A DNA stretch of 64,000 nt from Pseudomonas kairouanensis (GTDB lineage Bacteria > Pseudomonadota > Gammaproteobacteria > Pseudomonadales > Pseudomonadaceae): assembly GCF_004682055.1 (NCBI RefSeq), contig NZ_QUZU01000024.1, positions 31,024 through 95,023 on the forward strand, written 5' to 3'. The position numbers and the translations under genes were made by a program. Of this stretch, positions 35,693 to 44,938 are shown piece by piece; positions within the stretch are counted from its first letter, which is position 1; the number at the start of each line of letters is the position of its first letter. The notes under the pieces were generated by a model. It had not been told where the DNA came from and searched no databases. It worked only from the letters and a program-made list of their open reading frames with translations.

Positions 35693-36661
35693 TCAACTGG
35701 CAACCGGCTGCCGCACCTTGCGACTCAGTCCGGGTGTGTTGCCGGTAATCCGCTTGAAGGCGCGACTGAAAGCGGCCTGGGAGGTGTAGCCCAGACGCTG
35801 CGCGACCTCTTCGATCGGCAGCCGTTCCAGGGTCAACCACTGGCTTGCGAGCCGCATGCGCAGTTCGGTGACATAGCGCAGCGGGGTCATGCCAATCGTT
35901 ACCTGGAAGCGGTCGGCGAACACCGAGCGTGAGGTATTGCAGTGCTCTGCCAACTGCGCAACGGTCCAATCGCGGCCCGGTTGCTGGTGCAGCGCAAGCA
36001 GTGCACCGGCCAGGCGTGGATCGCGCAAGGCGGCGACCAAACCCGAGGCATTCCCGCAGGCGCACTCCACCCAGCCGCGAACGACCATGGCCGCCACCAC
36101 GTCGGCCAAACGCGCGAGGATACCGGCGAAGCCGATACGGGCGGCGCTGACCTCGCGTTCCATGGTGCTCAGGATGGGCACCAGTCCGGGGTAACGCTGG
36201 CCGCCGGCATCGATCAACATCAGGCCCGGCATCAGCCGGCCCAGGCCATGGATACTGCCCAGTTCAAACTCCATACACCCGCTGAACACAATAGTGCTCG
36301 GCGTGGGGCTGCCCTGGGTTTGGGTATCGACCGCGCTGACGGCGTCCCCCAGGGGCGCACCCTCAAGGTGGTTGATGTCCTGAATGGGCGCGCCCGGATG
36401 GGAAATCAGTTGATGGGCCGCGCCGTGGGAAATGAACACGGCATTGCCGGCCGACAGTGAGTAGGTGGTGCCGTCCTCCATTTGCAGCACCGCATTGCCG
36501 ACGGCTATGAAGTGGAACCAGGCATGCCCCGGTTTATCAGCGAAGCCCAAACCGAAGACGGGGCCGGCTTGAATGCGCCGGTATTCGACGCCACGCAGGC
36601 GCATGCCACGCAACAGCTCGTTGATGAGATCGGAGGAGAGTGCAAATTGATCGGTAGGCAT
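35693..36661 (-). CDS. AraC-family regulator with cupin-type sensor
   Basis: A 322-aa protein. The N-terminal half is a cupin-like ligand domain (MEDGTTYSLSAGNAVFISHGAAHQL), and the last 100 residues hold the double HTH (VAQLAEHCNTSRSVFADRF, then VAQRLGYTSQAAFSRAFKRITG). It is divergent from an MFS efflux gene 102 bp away and probably controls it. Confidence 0.9.
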   Translation of the reverse strand: MPTDQFALSSDLINELLRGMRLRGVEYRRIQAGPVFGLGFADKPGHAWFHFIAVGNAVLQMEDGTTYSLSAGNAVFISHGAAHQLISHPGAPIQDINHLEGAPLGDAVSAVDTQTQGSPTPSTIVFSGCMEFELGSIHGLGRLMPGLMLIDAGGQRYPGLVPILSTMEREVSAARIGFAGILARLADVVAAMVVRGWVECACGNASGLVAALRDPRLAGALLALHQQPGRDWTVAQLAEHCNTSRSVFADRFQVTIGMTPLRYVTELRMRLASQWLTLERLPIEEVAQRLGYTSQAAFSRAFKRITGNTPGLSRKVRQPVAS

Positions 36662-36763
36662 CGTTTAGGTGTTTTGATCAAAAAGTAGAGATTTAGGATC
36701 ATAGATCATCCAGCTATCGGCGCCTAGACTGCGGCTAGCAATGAAGATTGGGAGATCCGTGCA

Positions 36764-38014
36764 ATGACTGACTGTGTGTGCAATACCGTATCCGACCGCC
36801 ATTCTGGCGCTGATGCGGACCTGGAACCTGCGACCCCCGCGTGGATGGCTGTCTTTTCGTTGGCAATGGGGGTGTTTGGATTACTGACCGCTGAGTACCT
36901 TCCGGCCAGTTTGTTGACGCTGATGGCGACTGACCTGGGGGTGTCCGAAGCGCTGGCTGGCCAAGCGGTCACGGTGACAGCGGTGGTGGCACTGTTCGCG
37001 GGCTTATTGGTCCCAGGCCTGACCCGTGGCATCGACCGACGGTGGGTATTGCTGGGGTTTTCCACGTTGATGGTGGCCTCCAATCTTTTGGTCGCCGTTT
37101 CTTCCAGCTTCGCGGTGCTGTTGGTGATGCGCATCTTGCTGGGCATTGCCCTTGGCGGGTTCTGGAGCATGGCGGCGGCGGTGGCGATGCGCCTGGTACC
37201 GAACGCACTGTTGCCTCGGGCGCTTTCGATCATCTTCAGCGGCATTGCCATCGGCACCGTGGTTGCGGTGCCGCTGGGCAGCTACCTGGGTGGGCTGTAC
37301 GGATGGCGCAGCGCATTCTTTGCCGCGGCGGCGGTAGGCCTGGTGACCCTGGCTTTCCAGTCGCTCACGCTGCCGCGCCTTGCGCCGCGCCGGCCAGCAC
37401 GTCTGCGCACCATACTCGACGTGTTGCGACGCCCAGGCATCGCCATGGGGATGTTCGGTTGTGTGCTGGTGCACAGCGGGCACTTTGCGATGTTCACCTA
37501 TGTTCGGCCCTTCCTTGAAGGGACGACCGGCATCGGCACTCAAGGGTTGTCCATGATGCTGCTGGGTTTTGGTGTGGCGAATTTCGTCGGCACGCTGTTG
37601 GCCGGCAGGCTGCTGGAGCGCCACCCGCTGGCCACGCTTGTGTTGATGCCTGCGCTGGTGGGTGTTGCAGCACTGGCGTTGGTGTTGTTGCCCGCCTCGG
37701 TGCCAGGGCAGGCGGCGCTGCTGGCGATCTGGGGCCTGGCGTTTGGTGGTGTACCGGTGGCGTGGTCGAACTGGGTCGCCAGCACGGTGCCTGATCAGGC
37801 CGAAAGCGCCGGCGGCATGGTGGTGGCATCGGTGCAGTCCGCCATCGCCACAGGCGCAGCGGCTGGTGGTGCAGTGTTCAGCCTCGGTGGCAGCGCCGGC
37901 GTATTCATAGCGGCGGCCGTGCTGATGCTGTTGGCGGCGTTGCTGATTGCGCTGCGTGTGCGAGTTCCTTCTGCTGCTGGCAGCACTCAACCCAAGCCCG
38001 CGTTGCACCTTTGA
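36764..38014 (+). CDS. MFS transporter, DHA1 (AraJ/NepI-like) efflux type
   Basis: A 416-aa 12-helix MFS protein. The N-terminus (TPAWMAVFSLAMGVFGLLTAEYLP) and VMRILLGIALGGFWSM are typical of purine-ribonucleoside/arabinose efflux-type proteins. Such pumps export sugars, nucleosides or drugs. GGAG precedes the ATG. It is first of a rightward set of three genes, 49 bp before the next MFS gene, with an AraC regulator divergent. Confidence 0.87.
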   Translation: MTDCVCNTVSDRHSGADADLEPATPAWMAVFSLAMGVFGLLTAEYLPASLLTLMATDLGVSEALAGQAVTVTAVVALFAGLLVPGLTRGIDRRWVLLGFSTLMVASNLLVAVSSSFAVLLVMRILLGIALGGFWSMAAAVAMRLVPNALLPRALSIIFSGIAIGTVVAVPLGSYLGGLYGWRSAFFAAAAVGLVTLAFQSLTLPRLAPRRPARLRTILDVLRRPGIAMGMFGCVLVHSGHFAMFTYVRPFLEGTTGIGTQGLSMMLLGFGVANFVGTLLAGRLLERHPLATLVLMPALVGVAALALVLLPASVPGQAALLAIWGLAFGGVPVAWSNWVASTVPDQAESAGGMVVASVQSAIATGAAAGGAVFSLGGSAGVFIAAAVLMLLAALLIALRVRVPSAAGSTQPKPALHL

Positions 38015-38063
38015 TTGGGCTGCCCCGGCCTTTTCGATTCCGTCCGTACCCTGGAGACACACC

Positions 38064-39389
38064 ATGAACAATACGACGTCCCACCAAGGACGCCTCAAAT
38101 CGTTGCGCGCGGCAGGTATCGGCAATGCGCTCGAATGGTTTGACTGGACGCTGTACGCAACCTTTTCGGTGTACCTGGCCAGCAACATGTTCGACAAGAC
38201 CGATACCCGCTCGGCGATGCTCGCGACCCTTGCTGTGTTTGCGGTTGGCTTTGTCGCTCGCCCTGTCGGTGGGTGGTTATTTGGTCGGCTGAGCGACCGA
38301 TTGGGGCGCCGCACCATCATGGTCATCACCATGCTGCTGCTGGCGCTCAGCAGCCTGGGCATCGCGCTTATCCCTGACTACCAGAGCATTGGTTTGTATG
38401 CCTCGGCCACGCTGCTGCTTTTCCGGCTGATGCAGGGGCTCGCCCACGGTGGCGAGACAGGTGTTTCCTACACCTATGTCGCCGAGATAGCCCCAAGCAA
38501 ACACCGTGGCTTGTGGTCAAGTTCGGTCTATGTGGGGGTGACGCTCGGGGTGATGGCGGCGACGGCCGTGGCGGCGACGCTCACCTGGCTGCTGGGCGCG
38601 CAGGCCATGGGTGACTATGGCTGGAGGATCGGCTTCGGCATTGGTGGCGTGCTGGGTATCTATGCGCTGTTTTTACGCCGCAGTGCAGAGGAGTCCCATG
38701 TGTTCGTAGAGCAGCAGGCAATGGTGCATCCGCCGCGCAGGTTGTCCATGGGCGAGAGGCTGCGCGTTGCACGTAATATCGTCATGCTTGCAGCGGCTGC
38801 CAATGTCACTTACTACGCCTGGGTCACGTTCGGCGCGTCCACGGCGATTGCCCAAGGCATGGACCCCACGGGCGCCTATGTAGCCAGTCTGCTGGCGCAG
38901 ATCCTGTGTGTGTGCTGGTTGCCGGTCTGCGGGATGTTGTCCGATCGCGTCGGCCGACGACCCATGGTCATCGCCTGGGGCCTGGGCGTGATCCTGCTGA
39001 CCTATCCCCTCTCGATAATGGTGACCACCGAGCCCTACACGCTGTTTCTGGCGCAGGTGCTGGGGCTGGGCGCCTGGTCGTTGATCGCGGCGATCTTCCC
39101 GGCCGTGCTGTCCGAGCAGGTGCCGACCCAGGCACGGGCGCAGGGCGTCGGCCTGGTCTCGTCGGTGTCGGTGGCGATCTTTGGCGGCACCGCGCCCTAC
39201 CTTCACAGCTACCTCAGCGGCGCCGACCTTGGCTATCTGTATGTCAGCTATGTCATTGGTTTGGGCGTGGTCACCGTCCTGGCAGGTTTTCTGATCGAAG
39301 AAACGGCGGGCATCGACCTTACGAGCATCGAGGCACCGGGTGCTCGGATCAGCGCAGGTTCAGCCAATCAAAGGAGTACGGCGCAATGA
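38064..39389 (+). CDS. MFS metabolite:H+ symporter (MHS family)
   Basis: A 441-aa importer of the KgtP/ShiA/ProP type. The signature is GNALEWFDWTLYATFSVYLA at helix 1, then RPVGGWLFGRLSDRLGRR and the 4th-helix GETGVSYTYVAEIAP. It would import an organic acid or zwitterion with protons. The stop overlaps the ATG of the dimethylformamidase-like gene (ATGA), and AAGGAG for that gene lies inside this one, so carrier and hydrolase are made together. The likeliest reading is that the carrier brings in the hydrolase substrate. Confidence 0.88.
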   Translation: MNNTTSHQGRLKSLRAAGIGNALEWFDWTLYATFSVYLASNMFDKTDTRSAMLATLAVFAVGFVARPVGGWLFGRLSDRLGRRTIMVITMLLLALSSLGIALIPDYQSIGLYASATLLLFRLMQGLAHGGETGVSYTYVAEIAPSKHRGLWSSSVYVGVTLGVMAATAVAATLTWLLGAQAMGDYGWRIGFGIGGVLGIYALFLRRSAEESHVFVEQQAMVHPPRRLSMGERLRVARNIVMLAAAANVTYYAWVTFGASTAIAQGMDPTGAYVASLLAQILCVCWLPVCGMLSDRVGRRPMVIAWGLGVILLTYPLSIMVTTEPYTLFLAQVLGLGAWSLIAAIFPAVLSEQVPTQARAQGVGLVSSVSVAIFGGTAPYLHSYLSGADLGYLYVSYVIGLGVVTVLAGFLIEETAGIDLTSIEAPGARISAGSANQRSTAQ

Positions 39390-41041
39390 ATTCAACAGAC
39401 CTCAAGCACACGGCCGCACGCGGTGAGCGACCGGGCGCCAGCGTGATCGTCAGCCAAACGTCGGGGCCACGTCAGGCCGCACGCGAGACCTGGGTGGAAG
39501 TCCCGTCCGAGTCGGGCCCGGCGGCCGCCTGGTGCTACTCGGATCAACGCACCTACAACCCCGGTGACACGGTGTGCCTGTATCTGTCGTCGAACCGCCC
39601 GCAAGTAAGCCTGCGGATCTATCGTGACGGCGCTGTCGCGCGCACGCTACTGCGTACCGGCAGCCTTGACGCGCAATTGCACCCGTTGCCCGAACGTGCC
39701 TACGAACATGGCTGCCAATGGCCCGTTTTCATGCAGTGGTCAATCCCGGCTGATGCCGAGCAGGGCGGTTACATCGTCGAAATACGCGAGGGCCCCGACA
39801 GCGTCCTGGGGCATCACCTGTTCGTCGTCAAGGCGCTGTGCAAGCGTGCCGATGCCTTGGCACTCGTGGCGGCCACCTCGACATGGGCCGCCTATAACGA
39901 CTGGGGGGGTGCCAATCATTACTTTGGCACTCACCCCGGCACGCCGCGTGGTCGCTCACCTTTGCTGTCGGCACAGCGCCCGTGGGCCCGAGGGCAGGTG
40001 TGGTTGCCGGAGGATGCGCCACGTTCGCTCAACGCCAACCGGCCGCGCAAACCAGGGCCGGCGCGCTATGAGTTCATCGAATGGGCCAGTCTCAACGGCT
40101 ACGCCAAATACTACGCGCTGGCGGGGTGGGCTTCCTACGAGCGACCTTTTGTGGTGTGGGCCGAACAACAAGGCTATACCGTGCATATCCTGACGCAGGA
40201 CGATTTGCACCACGACCCGCACGCGCTTGAAGGCTACGCCTGCGCTGTCTTCGCCGGGCACGATGAGTACTGGACGCGGGAAATGCGCGACCATGTTGAC
40301 GCCTTTGTCGAGGGTGGCGGCAAGGTCGCGCGCTTTGCCGGCAATTTCATGTGGCAGATCCGCTTGGAGGATGAGGGGCGTCGGCAGGTGGCCTACAAGT
40401 ACGATGCCGGCGCCCTGGATCCGGTGGCGGCGACCGAGCCTCATCGGCTAACGGGGGCCTGGGAAGATCCCAGGGTGAATCACCCAGGGGCGAAGACCTT
40501 TGGGGTGAACGCACTGCGGGGGATATACGCCAGCTTTGGCGCAATGGCGCCGCGCAGCCCTCGCGGCTATACGGTCTTCAGGCCCCAGCACTGGGCGTTC
40601 AGGGGGACGGGCCTGGGCTATGCGGACATGTTCGGAGACGAAGCCAACCTCTTTGGCTATGAGGTAGATGGCCTGGAGTACACGTTCGTCGACGGCCTCC
40701 CGGAACCGCTCGGCACAGACGGCGCACCCCACGGATTGCAAATTCTGGCAATGGGGTGGGCGACCAACGCCGAGCAGGGTCGGCCCGAGGATACGTATTC
40801 ATTCATGCTTGGCGATGGCGACGCCCGGTTCCGTGCTTCCATCCTGGCACCCGGGCTTGGCGATGCCAGCATCGACGTGCACAGCCGCGGTGCCGGCATG
40901 GTGGTGCACTTTCACAAAGGTCAAGGTGAGGTGTTTACCGCCGCCACTTGCGAATGGGTGCATGGGCTCCTGCAGGGAGATATCTACACGGTGATGATCA
41001 CGAAGAATGTGCTCGATCGTTTCCTGCGCGGTACCCCGTAA
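39386..41041 (+). CDS. N,N-dimethylformamidase large-subunit-like hydrolase
   Basis: A 551-aa protein. An N-terminal beta-sandwich region (YSDQRTYNPGDTVCLYLSSN, residues ~50-160) is followed by the glutamine-amidotransferase-like core found in the iron-dependent dimethylformamidase large subunit: TWAAYNDWGGANHYFG, YTVHILTQDDL, FAGHDEYWTREMRDHVDAFV and KVARFAGNFMWQ. Family members hold iron with two Tyr and one Glu; the HDEYW tyrosine is a probable ligand. The known enzyme is longer (~760 aa) and works with a ~15-kDa small subunit, which I do not find here. The substrate could be a different N-alkyl amide. It is coupled to the MHS importer. Confidence 0.8.
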   Translation: MNSTDLKHTAARGERPGASVIVSQTSGPRQAARETWVEVPSESGPAAAWCYSDQRTYNPGDTVCLYLSSNRPQVSLRIYRDGAVARTLLRTGSLDAQLHPLPERAYEHGCQWPVFMQWSIPADAEQGGYIVEIREGPDSVLGHHLFVVKALCKRADALALVAATSTWAAYNDWGGANHYFGTHPGTPRGRSPLLSAQRPWARGQVWLPEDAPRSLNANRPRKPGPARYEFIEWASLNGYAKYYALAGWASYERPFVVWAEQQGYTVHILTQDDLHHDPHALEGYACAVFAGHDEYWTREMRDHVDAFVEGGGKVARFAGNFMWQIRLEDEGRRQVAYKYDAGALDPVAATEPHRLTGAWEDPRVNHPGAKTFGVNALRGIYASFGAMAPRSPRGYTVFRPQHWAFRGTGLGYADMFGDEANLFGYEVDGLEYTFVDGLPEPLGTDGAPHGLQILAMGWATNAEQGRPEDTYSFMLGDGDARFRASILAPGLGDASIDVHSRGAGMVVHFHKGQGEVFTAATCEWVHGLLQGDIYTVMITKNVLDRFLRGTP

Positions 41042-41090
41042 AGTCCTGTTGGCAGTCAGCAGCCAAGGCGCTTCGACGGATGCCACAGGG

Positions 41091-42431
41091 TCAGAACGTA
41101 CTCTGAAAGCCGTCACCTTGAGCGGTCACGTGCTCACTGGAATCTTGCCCCCTGCTAACCGGTACATCTGTCAGCAGGGCGGCCATGCGCGTGGCCAATT
41201 TGAACGAAAAGCGCCGAAGCTCAGGGACGGCGGTGGCTTCCCAATACTGCGCCTTGAGCATGGGCCCCACATAGCTAAGCCAGGGTATCGGTTGATGCTA
41301 CTGATCCAACACGCGCAATTGCTCGTCCACCAGTATTCCGAAACCACACGGGGCGGCGCTAAGTAGCTTTTGCTCCAGCAGGTTGTTGACCAAGGGGCTA
41401 TCGACTCGCCGGATGTCAAGGTTGGGCCCGGTGCAATTGATGATGCTGCCAACCTTGAGCGATTCAGTTGCCTGATCGCTACGCCGTTTAAAATCCACGA
41501 TCAAGCTTTTGCCCAGCAGCGCCACATTGATCAACCTGCCGGCATGAACGGCCAGTTGTCGACTTTCCAGAAGGTGTCGAACGTGTTCGAACGTGGCGGG
41601 TGCCAAACGATGACGGTGGACGTCCCACCAGGGTTGGACATGCCGTAGGAATTGTCGCTGCTGCGTGGCATCCATCGCGCACCAGAGTTTTTGTACCCAC
41701 GGCCGCAAGCTGTCGACCACGGCTCGCCAATCGCCTCCTTGGCGCTGGTGTTCCTTGACCCGCTTGCGCAGAGTCGCCATCAGCTGTCGAGGTGAGCCGC
41801 GTCCCAGATGCACGGGGGCGCAAAGGGGTGCAATGGCCTGCGGTGGGTGGCCCAGGGGCAAGAGCCCGCGCCGAGAGAGTAAATGGATTGGGCCGCGATG
41901 GCCTTTTTGACGCAGTTGCAGTGCCATGTCGACAGCTGTCAAACCGGAGCCGATCAACAGCACCGCGGAGTCTGGATCGGACGCCAGGCATAGGGGAGGG
42001 CTCCAGGGATCATGCGCGTAGGTCTGTGGACGTAGAGTCTTGTTCAAATGGCAGCAGTCGGCGGGAGGGAAGTTGCCAAAGGCGAGGACCACGTGATCCG
42101 CTTCGAGGGTACGCCCATCCGAAAGCTTGAGCCGGGCGCCTTCACCGCAGGGTTGCACCTGTATGACCTCTGCCACAATCCGTGACAACTGCACGCCAGG
42201 GTTTAATCGTTCAGCGCGGTCGAGGACATCGTTCAGGTAGTTGCCATAAAGGCTGCGACATACGTACGAGGTAGACTCGACGTCGAGGTGCCGGCTTCTG
42301 CAGAACCTCAAGAAGTCTTCTGGATCATCGTCCAGCGCACTCATTTTTCCAACGCTGGCGTTCAATAGGTGGAGGGGGCTGTTGGTGCCGTAGGCCAGCC
42401 CACGCGCCATGGTCTGCGTACGATTGACCAA
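41091..42431 (-). pseudogene. FAD/NAD(P)-binding oxidoreductase remnant, cut at the N-terminus and broken by TAG
   Basis: The frame reads MARGLAYGTNSPLHLLNAS and KMSALDDDPEDFL, then a second Rossmann motif (AVLLIGSGLTAVDMALQL) of the NAD_binding_9 type of flavoprotein. Two faults show. The N-terminal FAD-binding GxGxxG segment (about 35-40 residues) is absent, the reductase pseudogene running straight into this frame. An in-frame TAG at 41298-41300 also interrupts the C-terminus. Beyond it the frame continues with SYVGPMLKAQYWEATAVPEL, the normal family ending, to TGA at 41091. It was probably a tailoring monooxygenase or reductase of the adjacent NRPS-like system. Confidence 0.82.
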
Positions 42432-44938
42432 TATGGATCAGTAACGTGCGCTGTAGCACTGCGTTGCCCGGCGCCTGCGCTTCGAGTCTGACGCGCCATT
42501 GGGCGAGGGGGAGTGCGGTGAACCGGTCCCTCCCCAAAAGTGTCTGGATCCAGGTGCAGATCTGTTCCCAGCGTGTGCTCTGAGGGTTGTAAAGGTGGTG
42601 GATTGACGTCGAGTGCATCGTCGGTTTGCCTAGGGCACAGTGCCCGAAGACCCGTGCTACATGATCCACCGGCGTGAGATTCAGCGACCAATCGCTTTGC
42701 GCCGGCCAGGCCCTGAGAGCAAGACAGCTACGAATCATCAGTCCGACATAGTCGTCGGGGTTGATCCGGTCGCAGGCATAGGCCTGGACGGGGGCGCTGA
42801 TGTCTCCGCATCTGAGGATGTTCAGGTCTATGCCGGTTTGTTCACGGAACCTTATCGCCACGCTTTCGGCAACCAGCTTGGCTCGGTTGTAGCCGGTGGT
42901 CGGAACCGTTTCCGGCAAGGTCGAGGCGATGACGACGCCGGCACCGCCCAGGGCAGCCAGGCGCAGCACTTCCAGGACGCCACCTACGTTAGTCTCGGCC
43001 AGGCGTTCATAACGCTTGAGCCAGTTGACCTCGGCACCGCAATGAATGATGCAGTCGACCTGCGAAGACAATCGACGGTAATCCTCAGGTGACAGGCCAA
43101 GACCGGGCTGCCCCAGGTCCGCAATCACAGCCTCCACTGGCCCAAGAGCCGCAAGCCGCTGCAGTGCGTGAGCCGTGCTGTCGGCCCGCACCAGGCACAG
43201 AATGCGGTCCACGCCCGCTGCCTGGTGCAGGTGGCGCACGATTTGATCAGGTTTCTCAATTCCAACAGCAACAGGCTGCCGCCCATGTCGAGGAAGTCAC
43301 TGTCGGGACCCAGCGTCACACCCTGAAGGTTAAGGCAATCGCCCCACAGGGCAGCGACCCGGGATTGCAGGGGCGTGAGCGGCGGTTCGTCATCCGGCAG
43401 AGGGACCAGCGGTTGTTGCAGCAGTATGTGCGCACCCAGGCGCTTCTGGCTGGTGCCGGCCGGGATCGATGGGGTCAGGAAATAGGCCACTGGAACGCTG
43501 AAGGCAGGCAAGTTCTGACTCGCCCAGTGCCGTAACGTGTTGGCATGGGGCGGGTGCTCGGCATCCGCTGGGATCACAAAGGCCACCAGTTGCAGGTCTA
43601 GCCCTTCGCCGCGTGTGGTGACCAAGGCTGCGCGTACCTCGGGATGAGCATCCAGGATACGTTCCACATCGGTGCTGAATACCTTGCACCCGCGCAATTT
43701 CAGGTGCGTGCTGCTGCGACCCTGCAGGTGGATATCTCCGCTTTCGGTGATTCGCACTCGATCACCGGTGCGCAGCAGTTGCTGGGCCAGGTCCTGCCGG
43801 GCCGGCGCCAGCGGATTGGACACGAAGGCCGCTTGGTCGGCCGCATCGTCCTTCAGATAACCCGGCGTGAGTCCCTGGGTGTGCACGTAGAGTTCGCCAG
43901 GGCTGCCCAGGCGCACGCACTTAAGTGTCGAGTCCAGCACGAAGGCTTCGGTGCCGGGGGTGAAGTGCAGACGGCCAAGCGGGCCGACCAGGGCAACATC
44001 CCCGGCTTCGTTCGAGCCCTACAGATCGAGCACTTGGCAGTGGGGCACGCAACCCTTGAGCTGTTGGCGCATCGCGTCGGGAAGCGGTTCGCTACTGAGC
44101 CACAGGGTATGCACATTGGCAAACGCCTGCTGGAATGCCTGTTCGTTGTGCAGCAGGCCGGCCACCAGGCTGGGGGTGATCATCAACTGAGAGAGACGAC
44201 TGCTTTGGATAAAGCCTGTGAGGGCGTGGGGATCCAGCACCATGGCGTCCGGAATCAGGCAGGCCACAGCGCCGCTGAAGATGGGGTAGTAGACATAGCC
44301 GGTCATCCAGGCATTGAGGCCGATACGATCATCGGGGCGGAATGCTGGCGCCAGAAGGCGAGTGAATCGAGGCGACCGTGTTCGCCAATTGTGACGATTT
44401 TTGCCATACCGGTCGTACCAGAGGTCAACAAGCCATAGGCCAAATCACCGCAAGGCTGCGGCTGAACGGCTGGCGCAACGTCGCAGCGCTTTGGCCGGTG
44501 GTCCAGCAGCAACGTGCGATAACCGCCTGCCAAGGGCTGCAGAGTCAGGGTGTCGCCCACCACGACCACTGGATCGAGTTTGGCCAGCACGTTCGCGGTC
44601 GCGTCGGTGCCGTACCATTGCGGGATATCCAGATAGGGCCAGCGCAGCAGGCTGCAGGCGGTCATGGTCACCAGCGTGCGCAGGTCTTTGTCCAGGCGAA
44701 TAGCAACCCAGCCCCCATGGGGGCAACTGTGCAAAAGGCGCTCAGCCAGCGTGCAGGCCTGGGCATTCAGCTCCCGTGCGGTCAGGCTTCGTTGGGGGCT
44801 GGCGGCGACCGTGCTGTCTGGGGCATCGCGCAACAACTGACGCAGTTGCTCGTGCCAGGAGAGCGGTATTGCGTGGGCTGGGGCGTTGAGACGCTGGGTC
44901 CTGATCTGCTGCTCGCGGCTGTGTTGAGCGGCCGCCTG
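42340..44938 (-). pseudogene. NRPS-like adenylation-carrier-thioester reductase, multiply disrupted
   Basis: Pieces in order on the minus strand: adenylation domain start (RSLTARELNAQACTLAERL, then LLTSGTTGMAKIV); a one-base frameshift near 44340, after which DRIGLNAWMTGYVYYP continues in another frame; an in-frame TAG at 44019-44021 exactly where the A5 motif should read LYGS(N)E; the C-terminal subdomain (RTGDRVRI, LKLRGCKV); a carrier segment DFLDMGGSLLLLEL lacking one residue before the Ser; then a frame change near 43240 into a thioester reductase (LCLVRADS, IIHCGAEVNW, TTGYNRAKLVAE, TPVDHVARVFG). The reductase lacks its NADPH-binding GxxGxxG start and its C-terminus. It would have activated an amino or other acid and released it as an aldehyde or alcohol. 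Confidence 0.85.

Noticed and set aside
38906..39385. Upstream extension of the dimethylformamidase-like frame
   Set aside because: It lies inside the MHS transporter gene out of frame; AAGGAG before 39386 marks the true start.
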